Assembly: GCF_001263355.1 (NCBI RefSeq)
Contig: NZ_LGYO01000008.1
Location: 192,632-256,631, forward strand
DNA from: Acetobacterium bakii
GTDB lineage: Bacteria > Bacillota > Clostridia > Eubacteriales > Eubacteriaceae
Direction of reading: 5' to 3'
Length of the DNA: 64,000 nucleotides
The translations under genes and the position numbers were made by a program. Under the pieces are notes generated by a model. The model searched no databases. It was not told where the DNA came from and saw only the letters and a program-made list of their open reading frames with translations. Positions 17,461 through 25,799 of the stretch are shown here, in pieces. Each line of letters opens with the position of its first letter. The first letter of the stretch is position 1.

Positions 17461-18605
17461 TCAGATTTATTATAAAGCAGCCCTAAAAGAGCCTGGAGAT
17501 TATCATAGGAGTAGGCATTATCGTCATATCCGAATCCGCCATAAAGTTTACTTTGCTGATCAGTGTTTTGATGTTTTTTCAATTGATTCAGGGCATTGTC
17601 CGTTAGAAACTCATTTCCTAAAGCCGCCCCAATTTGGGCGGCGAGTCCATAGGCGGCCGAAGAAGTTTGAGTATCCAGGGCTTCGCCGCTATCGGGATCA
17701 TAGTAAGAATAAAGTGTTCCGGAAACTGTTTTTTCTTCCAGCCACTCAATTGACGCGGTGGAATACATCCCGGCCTGGGCTAAATTCAGCATAACCATGA
17801 GACTGTCCAGAATATTGATGCTATTATCCAAGTCTTCATAGCTGGCATTTTTAATATTATAAGTTTTATGATACAACGGTAATTCTTCACTGATAAAGCT
17901 GCCCAGAAGTATCTTTTCATTGGTCTTGAAAGCTTCCCGGAGCTCCGGGATTTCCTGAGCTAACGAGGCTAATGACTCCAGATTGATGTATGCTGTTTCA
18001 ACGGTAGTAACAGTTGTGGGATTGGCATTACCGTAGTAATCGACCAGGTAATTGGCATGAAAGCCCCGGGAGGACAACTGGGTTTCCAGGGTTTCCAATA
18101 AAAGCTTGCCGGATTCGTTAAGGGGCCCCTGACTTTTTTTCAAATAAAGGGTTTGGTAGATCCGCAAATCGTCAATGGTCGCAGATACATCGGTGATCGG
18201 ACTGCCGTTTTCCACAATGCGCCAGAGCAGAATATCGTTATCAATAAAATGGTTCAGGATATAGTCTGTTGTAGCATTGAACAAGGAATCATCATCGGTT
18301 AAGCGGGCGTATTCCAAAAGCAGTCCCATGGATTCTGAAAGAATTTCATGACCGGTGGATAATTCCGAGATGTCATCGCTGATTAATAAATTGGTGTAGA
18401 CTCCTCCCAGCGGCGAGGTCAGTTCCTCGCTGATAAAAGAATGACATTGCAAAACCGCCGGGGAAGCCGGAGTAATCACCGATAAGGGTTTATTAGCTGA
18501 GGTTTCATATTTTTCCGGAATCCGTGGTTCCGGGTTTCCCGGGACACAACCACCTACCAAAAGCAGACCGGCAAGAAGAACACCTAAAATCTTTATTTTT
18601 TCCAT
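17457..18605 (-). CDS. Lipoprotein resembling family 8 glycoside hydrolases (BcsZ-like)
   Basis: The 382-residue protein begins with a lipoprotein signal: hydrophobic residues 6-17 then LVGGC with the lipidated Cys at 20. The body is helical, like an alpha/alpha toroid. HEILSESMGLLLEYA recalls the GH8 motif around the catalytic Glu (SEGxGYGM), and ATIDDLRIYQTLY recalls the DAD..iA.AL motif. These resemblances suggest a diverged endo-glucanase that trims or monitors the polymer made by the facing operon, but a full active site cannot be confirmed. It overlaps the epimerase gene by four bases and follows the ThrE-like genes with a small overlap. Confidence 0.55.
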   Translation of the reverse strand: MEKIKILGVLLAGLLLVGGCVPGNPEPRIPEKYETSANKPLSVITPASPAVLQCHSFISEELTSPLGGVYTNLLISDDISELSTGHEILSESMGLLLEYARLTDDDSLFNATTDYILNHFIDNDILLWRIVENGSPITDVSATIDDLRIYQTLYLKKSQGPLNESGKLLLETLETQLSSRGFHANYLVDYYGNANPTTVTTVETAYINLESLASLAQEIPELREAFKTNEKILLGSFISEELPLYHKTYNIKNASYEDLDNSINILDSLMVMLNLAQAGMYSTASIEWLEEKTVSGTLYSYYDPDSGEALDTQTSSAAYGLAAQIGAALGNEFLTDNALNQLKKHQNTDQQSKLYGGFGYDDNAYSYDNLQALLGLLYNKSD

Positions 18606-19075
18606 GGAACCGCTGGCCTTTTATATTTTCGTCTGCCACTGAGCATGACCTTCCGGATCAGATTAATACTAGAGGAAACCAGGACGATCCCCATGGCCAA
18701 AGCACCGGAAATCCCCAGGGTATGAAGGCCGGTGGTAATACCAAGATCAATACTGCCGCCCAGAAGATAAAGCATGGTGTAATAAACCCCTCCTCCGGGT
18801 ACCAGCGGAATCAGGGCAACGGCCAGATACAGGGTGGTTGGAGTTTTGGTAACCCGGGCCATCATTTCGGCATAGAAAGAAATAGTGATGGTGGCTAAAA
18901 AGTACAAGGCAACATCACTTGCGATGATGAACTGAAATAAAACATAGGTCAGCTGCCCCAGAAATCCGCCAATTGCCGAAAAAAGCAGTTTGTTTTTGGG
19001 AATATTAAACACCAGCGCAAAGGCAAAAGAACCGCCAAAGGCATAAAGACAGGGAGCAATAAAAGCCATCATCAC
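18593..19075 (-). CDS. ThrE-type exporter, small membrane subunit (DUF3815-like)
   Basis: The 160-residue protein is almost entirely hydrophobic, with four to five membrane segments and short loops. The motif VALIPLVPGGGVYYTMLYLL is typical of the C-terminal half of threonine/serine exporters (ThrE_2). It starts inside the end of the gene upstream (ATG 19075 versus stop 19072) and together they form a split ThrE-like transporter that in one-gene relatives is a single chain. Substrate is inferred as small amino acids. Confidence 0.82.
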   Translation of the reverse strand: MMMAFIAPCLYAFGGSFAFALVFNIPKNKLLFSAIGGFLGQLTYVLFQFIIASDVALYFLATITISFYAEMMARVTKTPTTLYLAVALIPLVPGGGVYYTMLYLLGGSIDLGITTGLHTLGISGALAMGIVLVSSSINLIRKVMLSGRRKYKRPAVPWKK

Positions 19076-19836
19076 ATACCTCCAAAAGCGCTCAAAAGAC
19101 CGAGCGGAATACCCACTCCGGTGGCAATACCGGTTCCGATCAATAGTGCTTCAATACCTTTTGTAAGCCCTGAAAGATAATCGCCGGCAATAATATCCCG
19201 AATGGAGTTGGTAATGGCAAGACCCGGAACCAGGGTCATAATTGAGCCAATGATAATGGCATCCATTTGGCTGGTTAATCCCAGGCCCGTGGCACCTAAG
19301 GCAATTGTCGCAGCAATAAAACCACCGACAATATTGATGAAAAAAATGTTTGTTTCAAAACGGGTCATGACGTCCATTTGCAGTTTAATGCCAATTCCGA
19401 TAACCAGGCCGATACAACTGGCTTGAAAATTGCCGCCAAAAAACAAAGTGAACATTAGCGACACAAAGCCAAGCGCTAAAACCTGAAGGAAATATGGATA
19501 GGGCGGAGCGCTATTGATGCGATGGAGTTCGGTTAGCACGTCATCATAGGACAAATCTTCATAGCAAACCTGACGGGAAAGACTGTTGATATATTCCACC
19601 TTCATCAAATCGATGCCCCGTTTATGAATCCGGTGTGTTCGCGTCATGTGGTCACCGTTTGCCAGCGTTATGCCCATAATAATAGTGGTTGGTACAACAA
19701 AGATCTCCGCATTTCGAGCACCCATAGCCATGCAGATACGCTGCATCGATTCCTCAACCCGGTAGGTTTCGGCCCCATTGGACAGCAGCACAACCCCGAT
19801 TTCCATGGCAATATGACTGAGTTGAGCACCTGTCAT
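19072..19836 (-). CDS. ThrE-type exporter, large subunit (DUF1212-like)
   Basis: The 254-residue protein has a cytoplasmic N-terminal part with the family motifs LLSNGAETYRVEESMQRIC and THRIHKRGIDLMKVEYINSLSR, then five membrane segments from about residue 115, including the substrate-path motif MTLVPGLAITNSIRDIIAGDYLSG. This is the N-terminal module of threonine/serine exporters. Its ATG overlaps the stop of coaBC (TAATG), so the pair is co-transcribed with coenzyme A synthesis, and its own stop overlaps the second exporter subunit. Confidence 0.87.
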   Translation of the reverse strand: MTGAQLSHIAMEIGVVLLSNGAETYRVEESMQRICMAMGARNAEIFVVPTTIIMGITLANGDHMTRTHRIHKRGIDLMKVEYINSLSRQVCYEDLSYDDVLTELHRINSAPPYPYFLQVLALGFVSLMFTLFFGGNFQASCIGLVIGIGIKLQMDVMTRFETNIFFINIVGGFIAATIALGATGLGLTSQMDAIIIGSIMTLVPGLAITNSIRDIIAGDYLSGLTKGIEALLIGTGIATGVGIPLGLLSAFGGM

Positions 19837-21035
19837 TATAATTCTTCCAAAATGGCATCAATGACCCGGTGGGCCACCGCATTTTTGGATAAAAGCGGGA
19901 GTGCTTCGGTTTTTTCCGGAGTGATTATGGTCACGCGGTTGGTAGAGGTATTGAATCCCGACCCGGTTTCCTTGAGATTATTGGCAACCATCATATTAAC
20001 ATTCTTTTTATGGAGCTTGCTGATGGTATTTTCGACCATATTTTGAGTTTCCATGGAAAAACCGCAAAGGAATTGATCCGGCCGTTTTTTCTCGCCTAAG
20101 GTTTTTAAAATATCAATGGTTGGAGACAAAAGGATTTCACGATGCTCGTTTGTTTTTTTTATTTTTTCGGTGGAAACATCTTTGGGCTTGAAATCAGCAA
20201 CCGCCGCGGCTTTGATGACAATATCGGTGTTTTCAAAATGATCCATTACCGCAGCACACATTTCACTGGCAGAAAATACGGGTATTACTGTCACAAAGGG
20301 AGGCGGTGTCAGTGCCGTTTTTCCGGTGATCAAGGTTACTTCAGCACCCCGGAGCATGGCGGCATTGGCCAGAGCGTAACCCATTTTTCCGCTGGAACGG
20401 TTGGTGATATAACGAACCGGATCGATGGACTCACCGGTTGGGCCGGCGGTTACAAGTATTTTTTTGCCATCAAGATCTTTGGGGTAGGCCAGCTCACGGA
20501 CAATGTGATCGATAAGCAGGGTTTCTTCGGGTAGCTTTCCGATGCCCATGTCTTTACAGGCTAAAATACCGGTTGCCGGATCGATAATTTTATACCCGAA
20601 GCCCTTGAGCTTCTTGAGATTATCCTGGACAATCGGGTTTTCATACATGGCTGTGTTCATTGCCGGGGCAATGAGTTTCGGGCAGCGACAGGCCATGATG
20701 GTGGTGGTAAGCATATCGTCGGCGATGCCGCCGGCAATTTTGCCGATAATGTTTGCCGATGCCGGGGCGACCAAAAAAAGATTGGCTTTTTTGGACAATG
20801 CCACATGGGCGACGCTGTAATTGATGTTGCGATCAAAGGTGTCCACAATTGTTTTGTTGCCGGTCAGGGTTTCAAATACCAGGGGAGAAATAAACTCCCG
20901 GGCATTTTTTGTCATGATGACGTGAATATCACAACCCAGTTTAGAAAGGCCACTGGCAACATTCGCCATTTTATAGGCGGCAATGCTACCGGTAACACCC
21001 AGAACAACGGTTTTATTTTTCAATAGATTTTTCAT
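19836..21035 (-). CDS. coaBC: Bifunctional phosphopantothenoylcysteine decarboxylase / phosphopantothenate-cysteine ligase
   Basis: The 399-residue enzyme carries out two steps of coenzyme A synthesis. The N-terminal FMN decarboxylase domain (CoaC) shows VVLGVTGSIAAYK, the substrate-binding APAMNTAMYENP and the catalytic-loop Cys near MACRCPKLI. The C-terminal ligase (CoaB) shows VTAGPTGESIDPVRYITNRSSGKMGYALA and the AAVADFKP and KIKK elements that bind CTP and substrate. I place the start at ATG 21035 because AAAGGAAC lies just upstream; the ten-residue extension upstream has no site. It is divergent from the ECF transporter gene, which hints that the latter imports a CoA precursor. Confidence 0.96.
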   Translation of the reverse strand: MKNLLKNKTVVLGVTGSIAAYKMANVASGLSKLGCDIHVIMTKNAREFISPLVFETLTGNKTIVDTFDRNINYSVAHVALSKKANLFLVAPASANIIGKIAGGIADDMLTTTIMACRCPKLIAPAMNTAMYENPIVQDNLKKLKGFGYKIIDPATGILACKDMGIGKLPEETLLIDHIVRELAYPKDLDGKKILVTAGPTGESIDPVRYITNRSSGKMGYALANAAMLRGAEVTLITGKTALTPPPFVTVIPVFSASEMCAAVMDHFENTDIVIKAAAVADFKPKDVSTEKIKKTNEHREILLSPTIDILKTLGEKKRPDQFLCGFSMETQNMVENTISKLHKKNVNMMVANNLKETGSGFNTSTNRVTIITPEKTEALPLLSKNAVAHRVIDAILEEL

Positions 21036-21088
21036 AATAAGTTCCTTTATAAGCAGTATTTTCATTTAAGCCACTGAGGGTCTCCATT

Positions 21089-21118
21089 ATTATACCAAAG
21101 GGAACCATTAAGAGTAAA
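21089..21118 (-). promoter_or_regulatory. Candidate promoter of coaBC-thrE-wecB unit
   Basis: On the minus strand a perfect -10 TATAAT (21089-21094) has a weak -35 TTTACT (21113-21118) at 18 bases. It is followed by the coaBC leader. Confidence 0.5.
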
Positions 21119-21135
21119 GTAAACATAAGTTTTAC

Positions 21136-21164
21136 TTGAATTTTTATTAAAAAGCAGTTAAAAT
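21136..21164 (+). promoter_or_regulatory. Candidate sigma-A promoter of the ECF S-component gene
   Basis: TTGAAT (21136-21141) and TAAAAT (21159-21164) are separated by 17 bases. The short leader downstream carries a small hairpin (TCCAG/CTGGA, about 21179-21193) just before the Shine-Dalgarno site AGGAGG. Confidence 0.65.
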
Positions 21165-21213
21165 AAAGTTGCATTGTATCCAGCCAGACTGGAACGATAG
21201 CAGGAGGAATTAA

Positions 21214-21843
21214 ATGAAAAACACAAAGACCAGCGATTTGGTCAAAGTCTCTCTTTTTGTAGCTATTATTGTGCTTATGGCGGTAACTCCATTTTTAGGC
21301 TACATTCCATTGGGTTTCACCCGGGCTACCATTATTCACATTCCTGTCATTATCGGCAGTATTCTGCTGGGACCAAAGTATGGGGGGTTTCTTGGCTTTG
21401 TTTTTGGGCTGACAAGCCTGCTCAATAATACGTTTAATCCCACGGTCACATCCTTTGTTTTTACACCCTTTTATTCTCTGGGAACCTATTCCGGAAATTT
21501 TTGGAGCTTGGTCATTGTTTTTTTGCCGAGAATTTTAGTGGGAATCGTTCCTTACTATATTTATCGGGGCATGAAAAAAGTTAAGGATAATGATGTCCTG
21601 GCACTGGGTGTTGCAGGTGTTGGCGGATCCCTCACAAATACTTTATTGGTAATGAGTTTTATTTATTTGTTTTTTGGTCAAAGCTATGCCCAGGCAAAAA
21701 ATGTTCCTCTCTCAACGCTTTATGGTGTGATCATCTCGGTTATTGCCGTCAATGGGATTCCAGAGGCCATTGTTGCCGGGATTCTGACCATTGCTATATG
21801 CAAGGTTTTGATAAAATACACAAACGCGTCGACATTGGAATAA
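21214..21843 (+). CDS. ECF transporter S component (pantothenate-type suspected)
   Basis: The 209-residue protein has six hydrophobic segments and the S-component signature FTRATIIHIPVIIGSILLG followed by KYGGFLGFVFGLTSLLNN. S components capture a vitamin and dock on the shared EcfAA'T energising module, which is not in this window. The gene lies back to back with coaBC, and in clostridial relatives such neighbours are often pantothenate transporters; that substrate is inferred only from context. A strong Shine-Dalgarno site and a canonical promoter lie upstream and a terminator lies downstream, so it is a single-gene unit. Confidence 0.85.
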   Translation: MKNTKTSDLVKVSLFVAIIVLMAVTPFLGYIPLGFTRATIIHIPVIIGSILLGPKYGGFLGFVFGLTSLLNNTFNPTVTSFVFTPFYSLGTYSGNFWSLVIVFLPRILVGIVPYYIYRGMKKVKDNDVLALGVAGVGGSLTNTLLVMSFIYLFFGQSYAQAKNVPLSTLYGVIISVIAVNGIPEAIVAGILTIAICKVLIKYTNASTLE

Positions 21844-21885
21844 GAAAAATAATTAATCTTAAAATAAGATCATACTGACGGTGAG

Positions 21886-21921
21886 ACTGTTTCTGAATTT
21901 AAATTTGGAAACAGTTTTTTT
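21886..21921 (+). terminator. Intrinsic terminator of the ECF S-component gene
   Basis: ACTGTTTC (21886-21893) pairs with GAAACAGT (21908-21915), with an additional AT-rich inner pairing, and is followed by a run of T. Confidence 0.85.
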
Positions 21922-22019
21922 ATATCAAAATCGCAAACAATGCTTATTTTGCTTTGCATAAAATGAAAAAAAATATATAATGAAGCCGGAATTGAAATTT
22001 AAGGTGAATTGGAGAATAA

Positions 22020-23861
22020 ATGGAAAAGATAAAACAGGTCCTGGTTTGGTTGCTGATGATCCTGATGATATTTGGCGTGATGGGATCATCGGTTTTCGGT
22101 GCTACCGTAAACGATGACAGCACCATAAATTTGAAAATTATTCACACCAATGATACCCATTCACGGTATACTTACAGCGTGAATCAAACCATTGGTTTTG
22201 CCAAGCTGAAAACCATCATCAATCGGGAAAATCCCGATCTTACGGTGGATGCCGGGGACATTTTTCACGGACAGTCTTTTGCTACCATAAAAGAGGGTGG
22301 GAGCATTGCCGAGCTGATGGCTGCAGTTGGCTATGATGCCATGGCCCCGGGCAATCATGATTTTAATTATGGCAGTTCACGATTGCTGGAACTGGGAACA
22401 GCCGCAAAGACAAAGATACTGGGCGCAAATGTTTCCTATACGGATTCAGGAAACCCGTTTTTCGAAGATCCCTACCTAATAAAAGAAATAAATATTGATG
22501 GAAAAATTATTAAAATTGGGGTATTTGGACTGATCAGTCCGGATATTTATTCAGCCACCGCCCCGGCCAATGTTGCCGGACTGACCTTTGGAAATCGGGA
22601 AACTACCGTTGCAACCGCCAAAGAGTTGGTTGCGACCCTTGAAGGACAGGGTTGTGATGTGATTGTGGCGCTGACTCATATCGGGGATTCAAACGGTGGA
22701 GAACTGATGCGCAGTGACGCCATTGCCCAGGCGGTATCGGGGATTGATGTGATTGTTGACGGACACACCCACGATGTTGAAAACCGGGAAGTCAACGGAG
22801 CATTGATTGTTCAGACTGGATGTTATTCCAGTGCCGTGGGCGAAGTCGAGATTACCATAAAAGAAAATGATGTTCAGTTTACAGAAGAAACAGCAGTGAC
22901 CCAGAAAAATGAGCCCGTTGCGATCCAGGCCGTTGAATCGACGTACACTGTGGAAAGTAAGGTGGCGACTTTGACAAGCGTGGCCCAGGCAACTGATGAT
23001 CTCATTCCCGCAGATGAAACAGTGGCTAATCTGATTGCGGCACTTGAAGCTGAAGAGGAGCCCATTAAAGATGAGGTGATTGGAAATACTCCGGTAAAAC
23101 TCGGAGGCAATACAGGTAATATCTGGGAAGATGTTCGTTTGGGGGAATTGAATCTGGGACGGGTGCTTACGGACAGTTATCTTTTCACAACCGGAGCGGA
23201 TATTGCCGTTGAAAATGCCGGGGGAATTCGCGCTGAAATCGCCGCCGGGGATATAACCATGGGCCAGGTGATTGATGTCTTACCATTCGGAAATTATCTT
23301 GTCACTAAAAAAGTGTCAGGGGCAGATATTCTGAGTATGTTGGAAACCAGCATTGAAATAGGTGTGAATGATCAAATTGCCAGGGATAAAAATGATAATT
23401 CCTGGCCATCCTATAGCGGCAGTTATCTCCAATGGGGTGGCATCAAGGCCCAATATGATCTTTCAAAACCAAAAGGAGACCGGGTGTATTCGGCAGAAAT
23501 TGGCGGCATTGATTTGGATGCCGGTCAGATGTATACCGTGGCCTGCAATAATTATCTGGCGACCAGTTCTGATTATCCGGAGTTAAAAGCTGCTGATGAA
23601 ATGAATGAATATGCAGCCTGCGATGAGGCCTTCACCGGATATTTGCAGGGCACCGGGAATGAACGATTGCTAAATGCCATTAATAATTCAAATATCACCG
23701 AAGCAAGAATGCCTGAACCCGTTCCAAAGCCTCAACCTGTGAAGCCAGAACAAAAACAAAGTTCAAATAATCCTAAAACCGGAGTTAGGGAGTCAGGTTT
23801 GTTAAAGGTGTTATTGGAAGTGTTATTTTCTGAAAATGCAGTTATCAATTTGAAAAAATAA
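22020..23861 (+). CDS. Secreted 5'-nucleotidase / 2',3'-cyclic phosphodiesterase (UshA/YfkN family)
   Basis: The 613-residue exported enzyme has a signal peptide (hydrophobic residues 7-28), a calcineurin-type metallophosphatase domain (HTNDTHSRY, DAGDIFHGQSF, PGNHDFNYG, LTHIGDSNGG, DGHTHDVE supply the two-metal ligands) and a C-terminal 5'-nucleotidase domain with ENAGGIRAEIAAGDITMGQV. It degrades nucleotides outside the cell for phosphate and nucleoside salvage. The tail has a Pro-rich linker, then NPKTG, a weakly hydrophobic stretch and a final KK, which looks like a degenerate sortase sorting signal. The stop codon is immediately followed by repeat copy E, so the tail may have been altered. 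Confidence 0.9.
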   Translation: MEKIKQVLVWLLMILMIFGVMGSSVFGATVNDDSTINLKIIHTNDTHSRYTYSVNQTIGFAKLKTIINRENPDLTVDAGDIFHGQSFATIKEGGSIAELMAAVGYDAMAPGNHDFNYGSSRLLELGTAAKTKILGANVSYTDSGNPFFEDPYLIKEINIDGKIIKIGVFGLISPDIYSATAPANVAGLTFGNRETTVATAKELVATLEGQGCDVIVALTHIGDSNGGELMRSDAIAQAVSGIDVIVDGHTHDVENREVNGALIVQTGCYSSAVGEVEITIKENDVQFTEETAVTQKNEPVAIQAVESTYTVESKVATLTSVAQATDDLIPADETVANLIAALEAEEEPIKDEVIGNTPVKLGGNTGNIWEDVRLGELNLGRVLTDSYLFTTGADIAVENAGGIRAEIAAGDITMGQVIDVLPFGNYLVTKKVSGADILSMLETSIEIGVNDQIARDKNDNSWPSYSGSYLQWGGIKAQYDLSKPKGDRVYSAEIGGIDLDAGQMYTVACNNYLATSSDYPELKAADEMNEYAACDEAFTGYLQGTGNERLLNAINNSNITEARMPEPVPKPQPVKPEQKQSSNNPKTGVRESGLLKVLLEVLFSENAVINLKK

Positions 23862-23898
23862 AGGTAATTGTAAAGCTCACGGCACTTTTGCTTTTACC
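23861..23898 (+). repeat. Palindromic dispersed element, copy E (short, degenerate)
   Basis: The sequence AAGGTAATTG is joined directly to AAAGCTCACGGCACTTTTGC and ends TTTTACC. It matches the two ends of the longer copies (AGGTAATTGCG... and AAGCTCACGGCAGTTT...ATTACC) with the middle missing. It fills the gap between the nucleotidase stop and the tadA ribosome binding site. Confidence 0.6.
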
Positions 23899-23915
23899 AA
23901 TTTGGGGAAATAATT

Positions 23916-23931
23916 AAGGAGGTGCAAAATT
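23916..23931 (+). promoter_or_regulatory. Ribosome binding site indicating an ATT start for tadA
   Basis: AAGGAGGTG at 23916-23924 is the strongest possible match to the 16S anti-Shine-Dalgarno. Its core ends six bases before ATT 23929-23931, in frame with tadA, and is 37 bases from the first ATG. Confidence 0.6.
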
Positions 23932-24387
23932 TTTAAACCGGGAAACTTCCAGAAATACATGGACCTGGCCATTGAGATGGCCAGGTTGGGAGCTTTAATG
24001 GGCGAGGTTCCCATTGGAGCAGTTTTAGTATGTCAAGGTTTGGTTATTGCAAAGGCCCATAATCAAAAAGAATGCCTGGGTGACCCCACCGCCCATGCGG
24101 AAATGCTGGTTATTCGACAGGGGGCAAAAAAACTGGGGCGATGGCGGTTGGATGACTGCGGTCTCTTTGTTACCGCTGAACCTTGTGCTATGTGCATGGG
24201 AGCCATTATCCAGGCCAGAATTCCAAAGCTGGTATACGGTGCCACTGAGAAAAAATTTGGCGGGGTAGAGTCCACGGCACAATTGGGACAACACCCGATG
24301 CTTCCCAAACATATGGAAATATATGCCGGGATTTGTGAAAAGACCTGCGAGGAGCTTTTGAAAGAATTCTTCCAAAAGAAGCGATAA
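23929..24387 (+). CDS. tadA: tRNA-specific adenosine deaminase, probable ATT start
   Basis: This deaminase converts A34 to inosine in tRNA-Arg. The zinc site is complete: HAEMLVI (catalytic Glu after the His) and PCAMCMGAI, with the family end GATEKKFGGVES. The first ATG in frame (23959) begins at MDLAIEMARLG, has no Shine-Dalgarno site and would lack the aromatic residue and helix start that relatives have before MxLAL. In frame upstream, the near-perfect AAGGAGGTG (23916-23924) sits six bases before an ATT codon at 23929, giving a start FKPGNFQKYMDLAIEMA that restores the family N-terminus (152 residues in all). No ATG, GTG or TTG lies in between. I therefore propose ATT initiation. Confidence 0.9.
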   Translation: MFKPGNFQKYMDLAIEMARLGALMGEVPIGAVLVCQGLVIAKAHNQKECLGDPTAHAEMLVIRQGAKKLGRWRLDDCGLFVTAEPCAMCMGAIIQARIPKLVYGATEKKFGGVESTAQLGQHPMLPKHMEIYAGICEKTCEELLKEFFQKKR

Positions 24388-24448
24388 AGTTTTTAAAACC
24401 CGTCTTGTGTGTTAAACTAGAATCATTAAACATTAGGAGGACGAAAAA

Positions 24449-25585
24449 ATGAATGAAAAATCAAAAGTATATTTTACTACCCTGAGAACCACCGGGTCCA
24501 ATAATATTTTGCAAAAGTTGAAAAAGCTCGTATTGGCAGCGGGCTTGGGTGAGATTGACTTTGAAAATAAATTTGCCGCTATAAAAATTCATTTAGGTGA
24601 GCCGGGAAATCTTGCTTACTTGCGACCCAACTTTTCTAAGGTTATTGTGGATATTGTCAAAGATCAGGGTGGGAAACCCTTTCTAACGGATTGCAATACC
24701 TTGTATGTGGGTCGTCGGAAAGACGCACTTGAACACATGGATGCGGCTTATGAAAATGGGTATAATCCTTTTGTCACCGGCTGTCATGTGATCATTGCCG
24801 ATGGGTTAAAGGGCACCGATGATCTGGAGGTTCCTGTAGAAGGCGGCGAATATATCACCGAAGCGAAAATTGGCCGGGCCATTATGGATGCCGATGTTTT
24901 AATTTCCATGACCCATTTTAAAGGCCATGAAAATACCGGGTTTGGCGGAACCCTGAAAAATATTGGCATGGGAGCCGGTTCGCGACGGGGTAAAATGGAA
25001 ATGCATTCTTCAGGCAAACCTTTTGTGAAAGCGAAAAAATGTCGAAGCTGCAATGCCTGCGCGAAGATCTGTGCCTTTAATGCCATTTCCTTTAGCCCTG
25101 AAGATGGCAAATCGAGCATCAATCACGATATCTGTGTTGGCTGCGGCCGCTGTATGGGGATCTGTCCGTTTGATGCGATCTCAGCACCCTTTGACGAAAG
25201 CAATGATATTCTCAACAAAAAAATTGCCGAATACACTAAAGCCACCATTAATGGACGTCCTCAGTTTCATGTCAGCTTTGTGATTGATGTTTCCCCTAAT
25301 TGTGACTGCCATGTGGAAAATGATATGCCCATTATCCAGGATGTGGGTATTTTTGCATCCCTTGATCCGGTAGCCCTGGATATGGCCTGTGCGGATGCCT
25401 GCAATAAGGCCCCGATTATTAAGGGTAGTTATCTGGAAAGTCAGATTGAACATCAACACGTTCATGACCCGGAAAATAAGGACCGATTTACCATTGCCCA
25501 CCCGGATACCAACTGGGAAGTATGCATTGACCATGGGGTAAAAATAGGTTTGGGCAACAAAGACTACGAGATCGTCGAAGTATAA
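24449..25585 (+). CDS. DUF362 domain protein with two 4Fe-4S clusters
   Basis: The 378-residue cytoplasmic protein has an N-terminal DUF362 region (FAAIKIHLGEPGN, PFLTDCNTLYVGRRK, MTHFKGHENTGFGGTLKNIGMG), two ferredoxin motifs CRSCNACAKICAF (near residue 195) and CVGCGRCMGICPF (near 230), then DUF362 again (DPVALDMACADAC). DUF362 ferredoxins are common in anaerobes, and their exact reaction is mostly unknown; a redox role is implied. A good site AGGAGG precedes ATG 24449. It follows tadA by 61 bases and may share its transcript. Confidence 0.85.
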   Translation: MNEKSKVYFTTLRTTGSNNILQKLKKLVLAAGLGEIDFENKFAAIKIHLGEPGNLAYLRPNFSKVIVDIVKDQGGKPFLTDCNTLYVGRRKDALEHMDAAYENGYNPFVTGCHVIIADGLKGTDDLEVPVEGGEYITEAKIGRAIMDADVLISMTHFKGHENTGFGGTLKNIGMGAGSRRGKMEMHSSGKPFVKAKKCRSCNACAKICAFNAISFSPEDGKSSINHDICVGCGRCMGICPFDAISAPFDESNDILNKKIAEYTKATINGRPQFHVSFVIDVSPNCDCHVENDMPIIQDVGIFASLDPVALDMACADACNKAPIIKGSYLESQIEHQHVHDPENKDRFTIAHPDTNWEVCIDHGVKIGLGNKDYEIVEV

Positions 25586-25763
25586 ACTATTGTGAACTCG
25601 CATAAATTGGCTTGGCAACTTAATTGATTATCATTACCCGGAATAATCTCGGATATCCAGCTGAGTAGGTTTCAATCGGTTATCAGAACAAGCGGCCAAA
25701 CCTTTAAAAAAATATGATAAGAAAAACAGTAACCGATATCATAATTTCTTTCGTGTTTTCTGA

Positions 25764-25792
25764 TTGACAAAGCCAAAATAAATAGATATAAT
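25764..25792 (+). promoter_or_regulatory. Consensus sigma-A promoter of the ilvC T-box leader
   Basis: TTGACA (25764-25769) and TATAAT (25787-25792) are perfect hexamers with a 17-base spacer. Transcription would start near 25800, at the 5' end of the T-box leader. The preceding 25586-25763 has no feature I recognise. Confidence 0.92.
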
Positions 25793-25799
25793 GACAAAA

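Noticed and set aside
25586-25763. A further copy of the palindromic repeat after the DUF362 gene
   Set aside because: ATTGTGAAC and GGCAACTTAATTG loosely resemble the element ends but the core and spacing do not match, so it was not counted.
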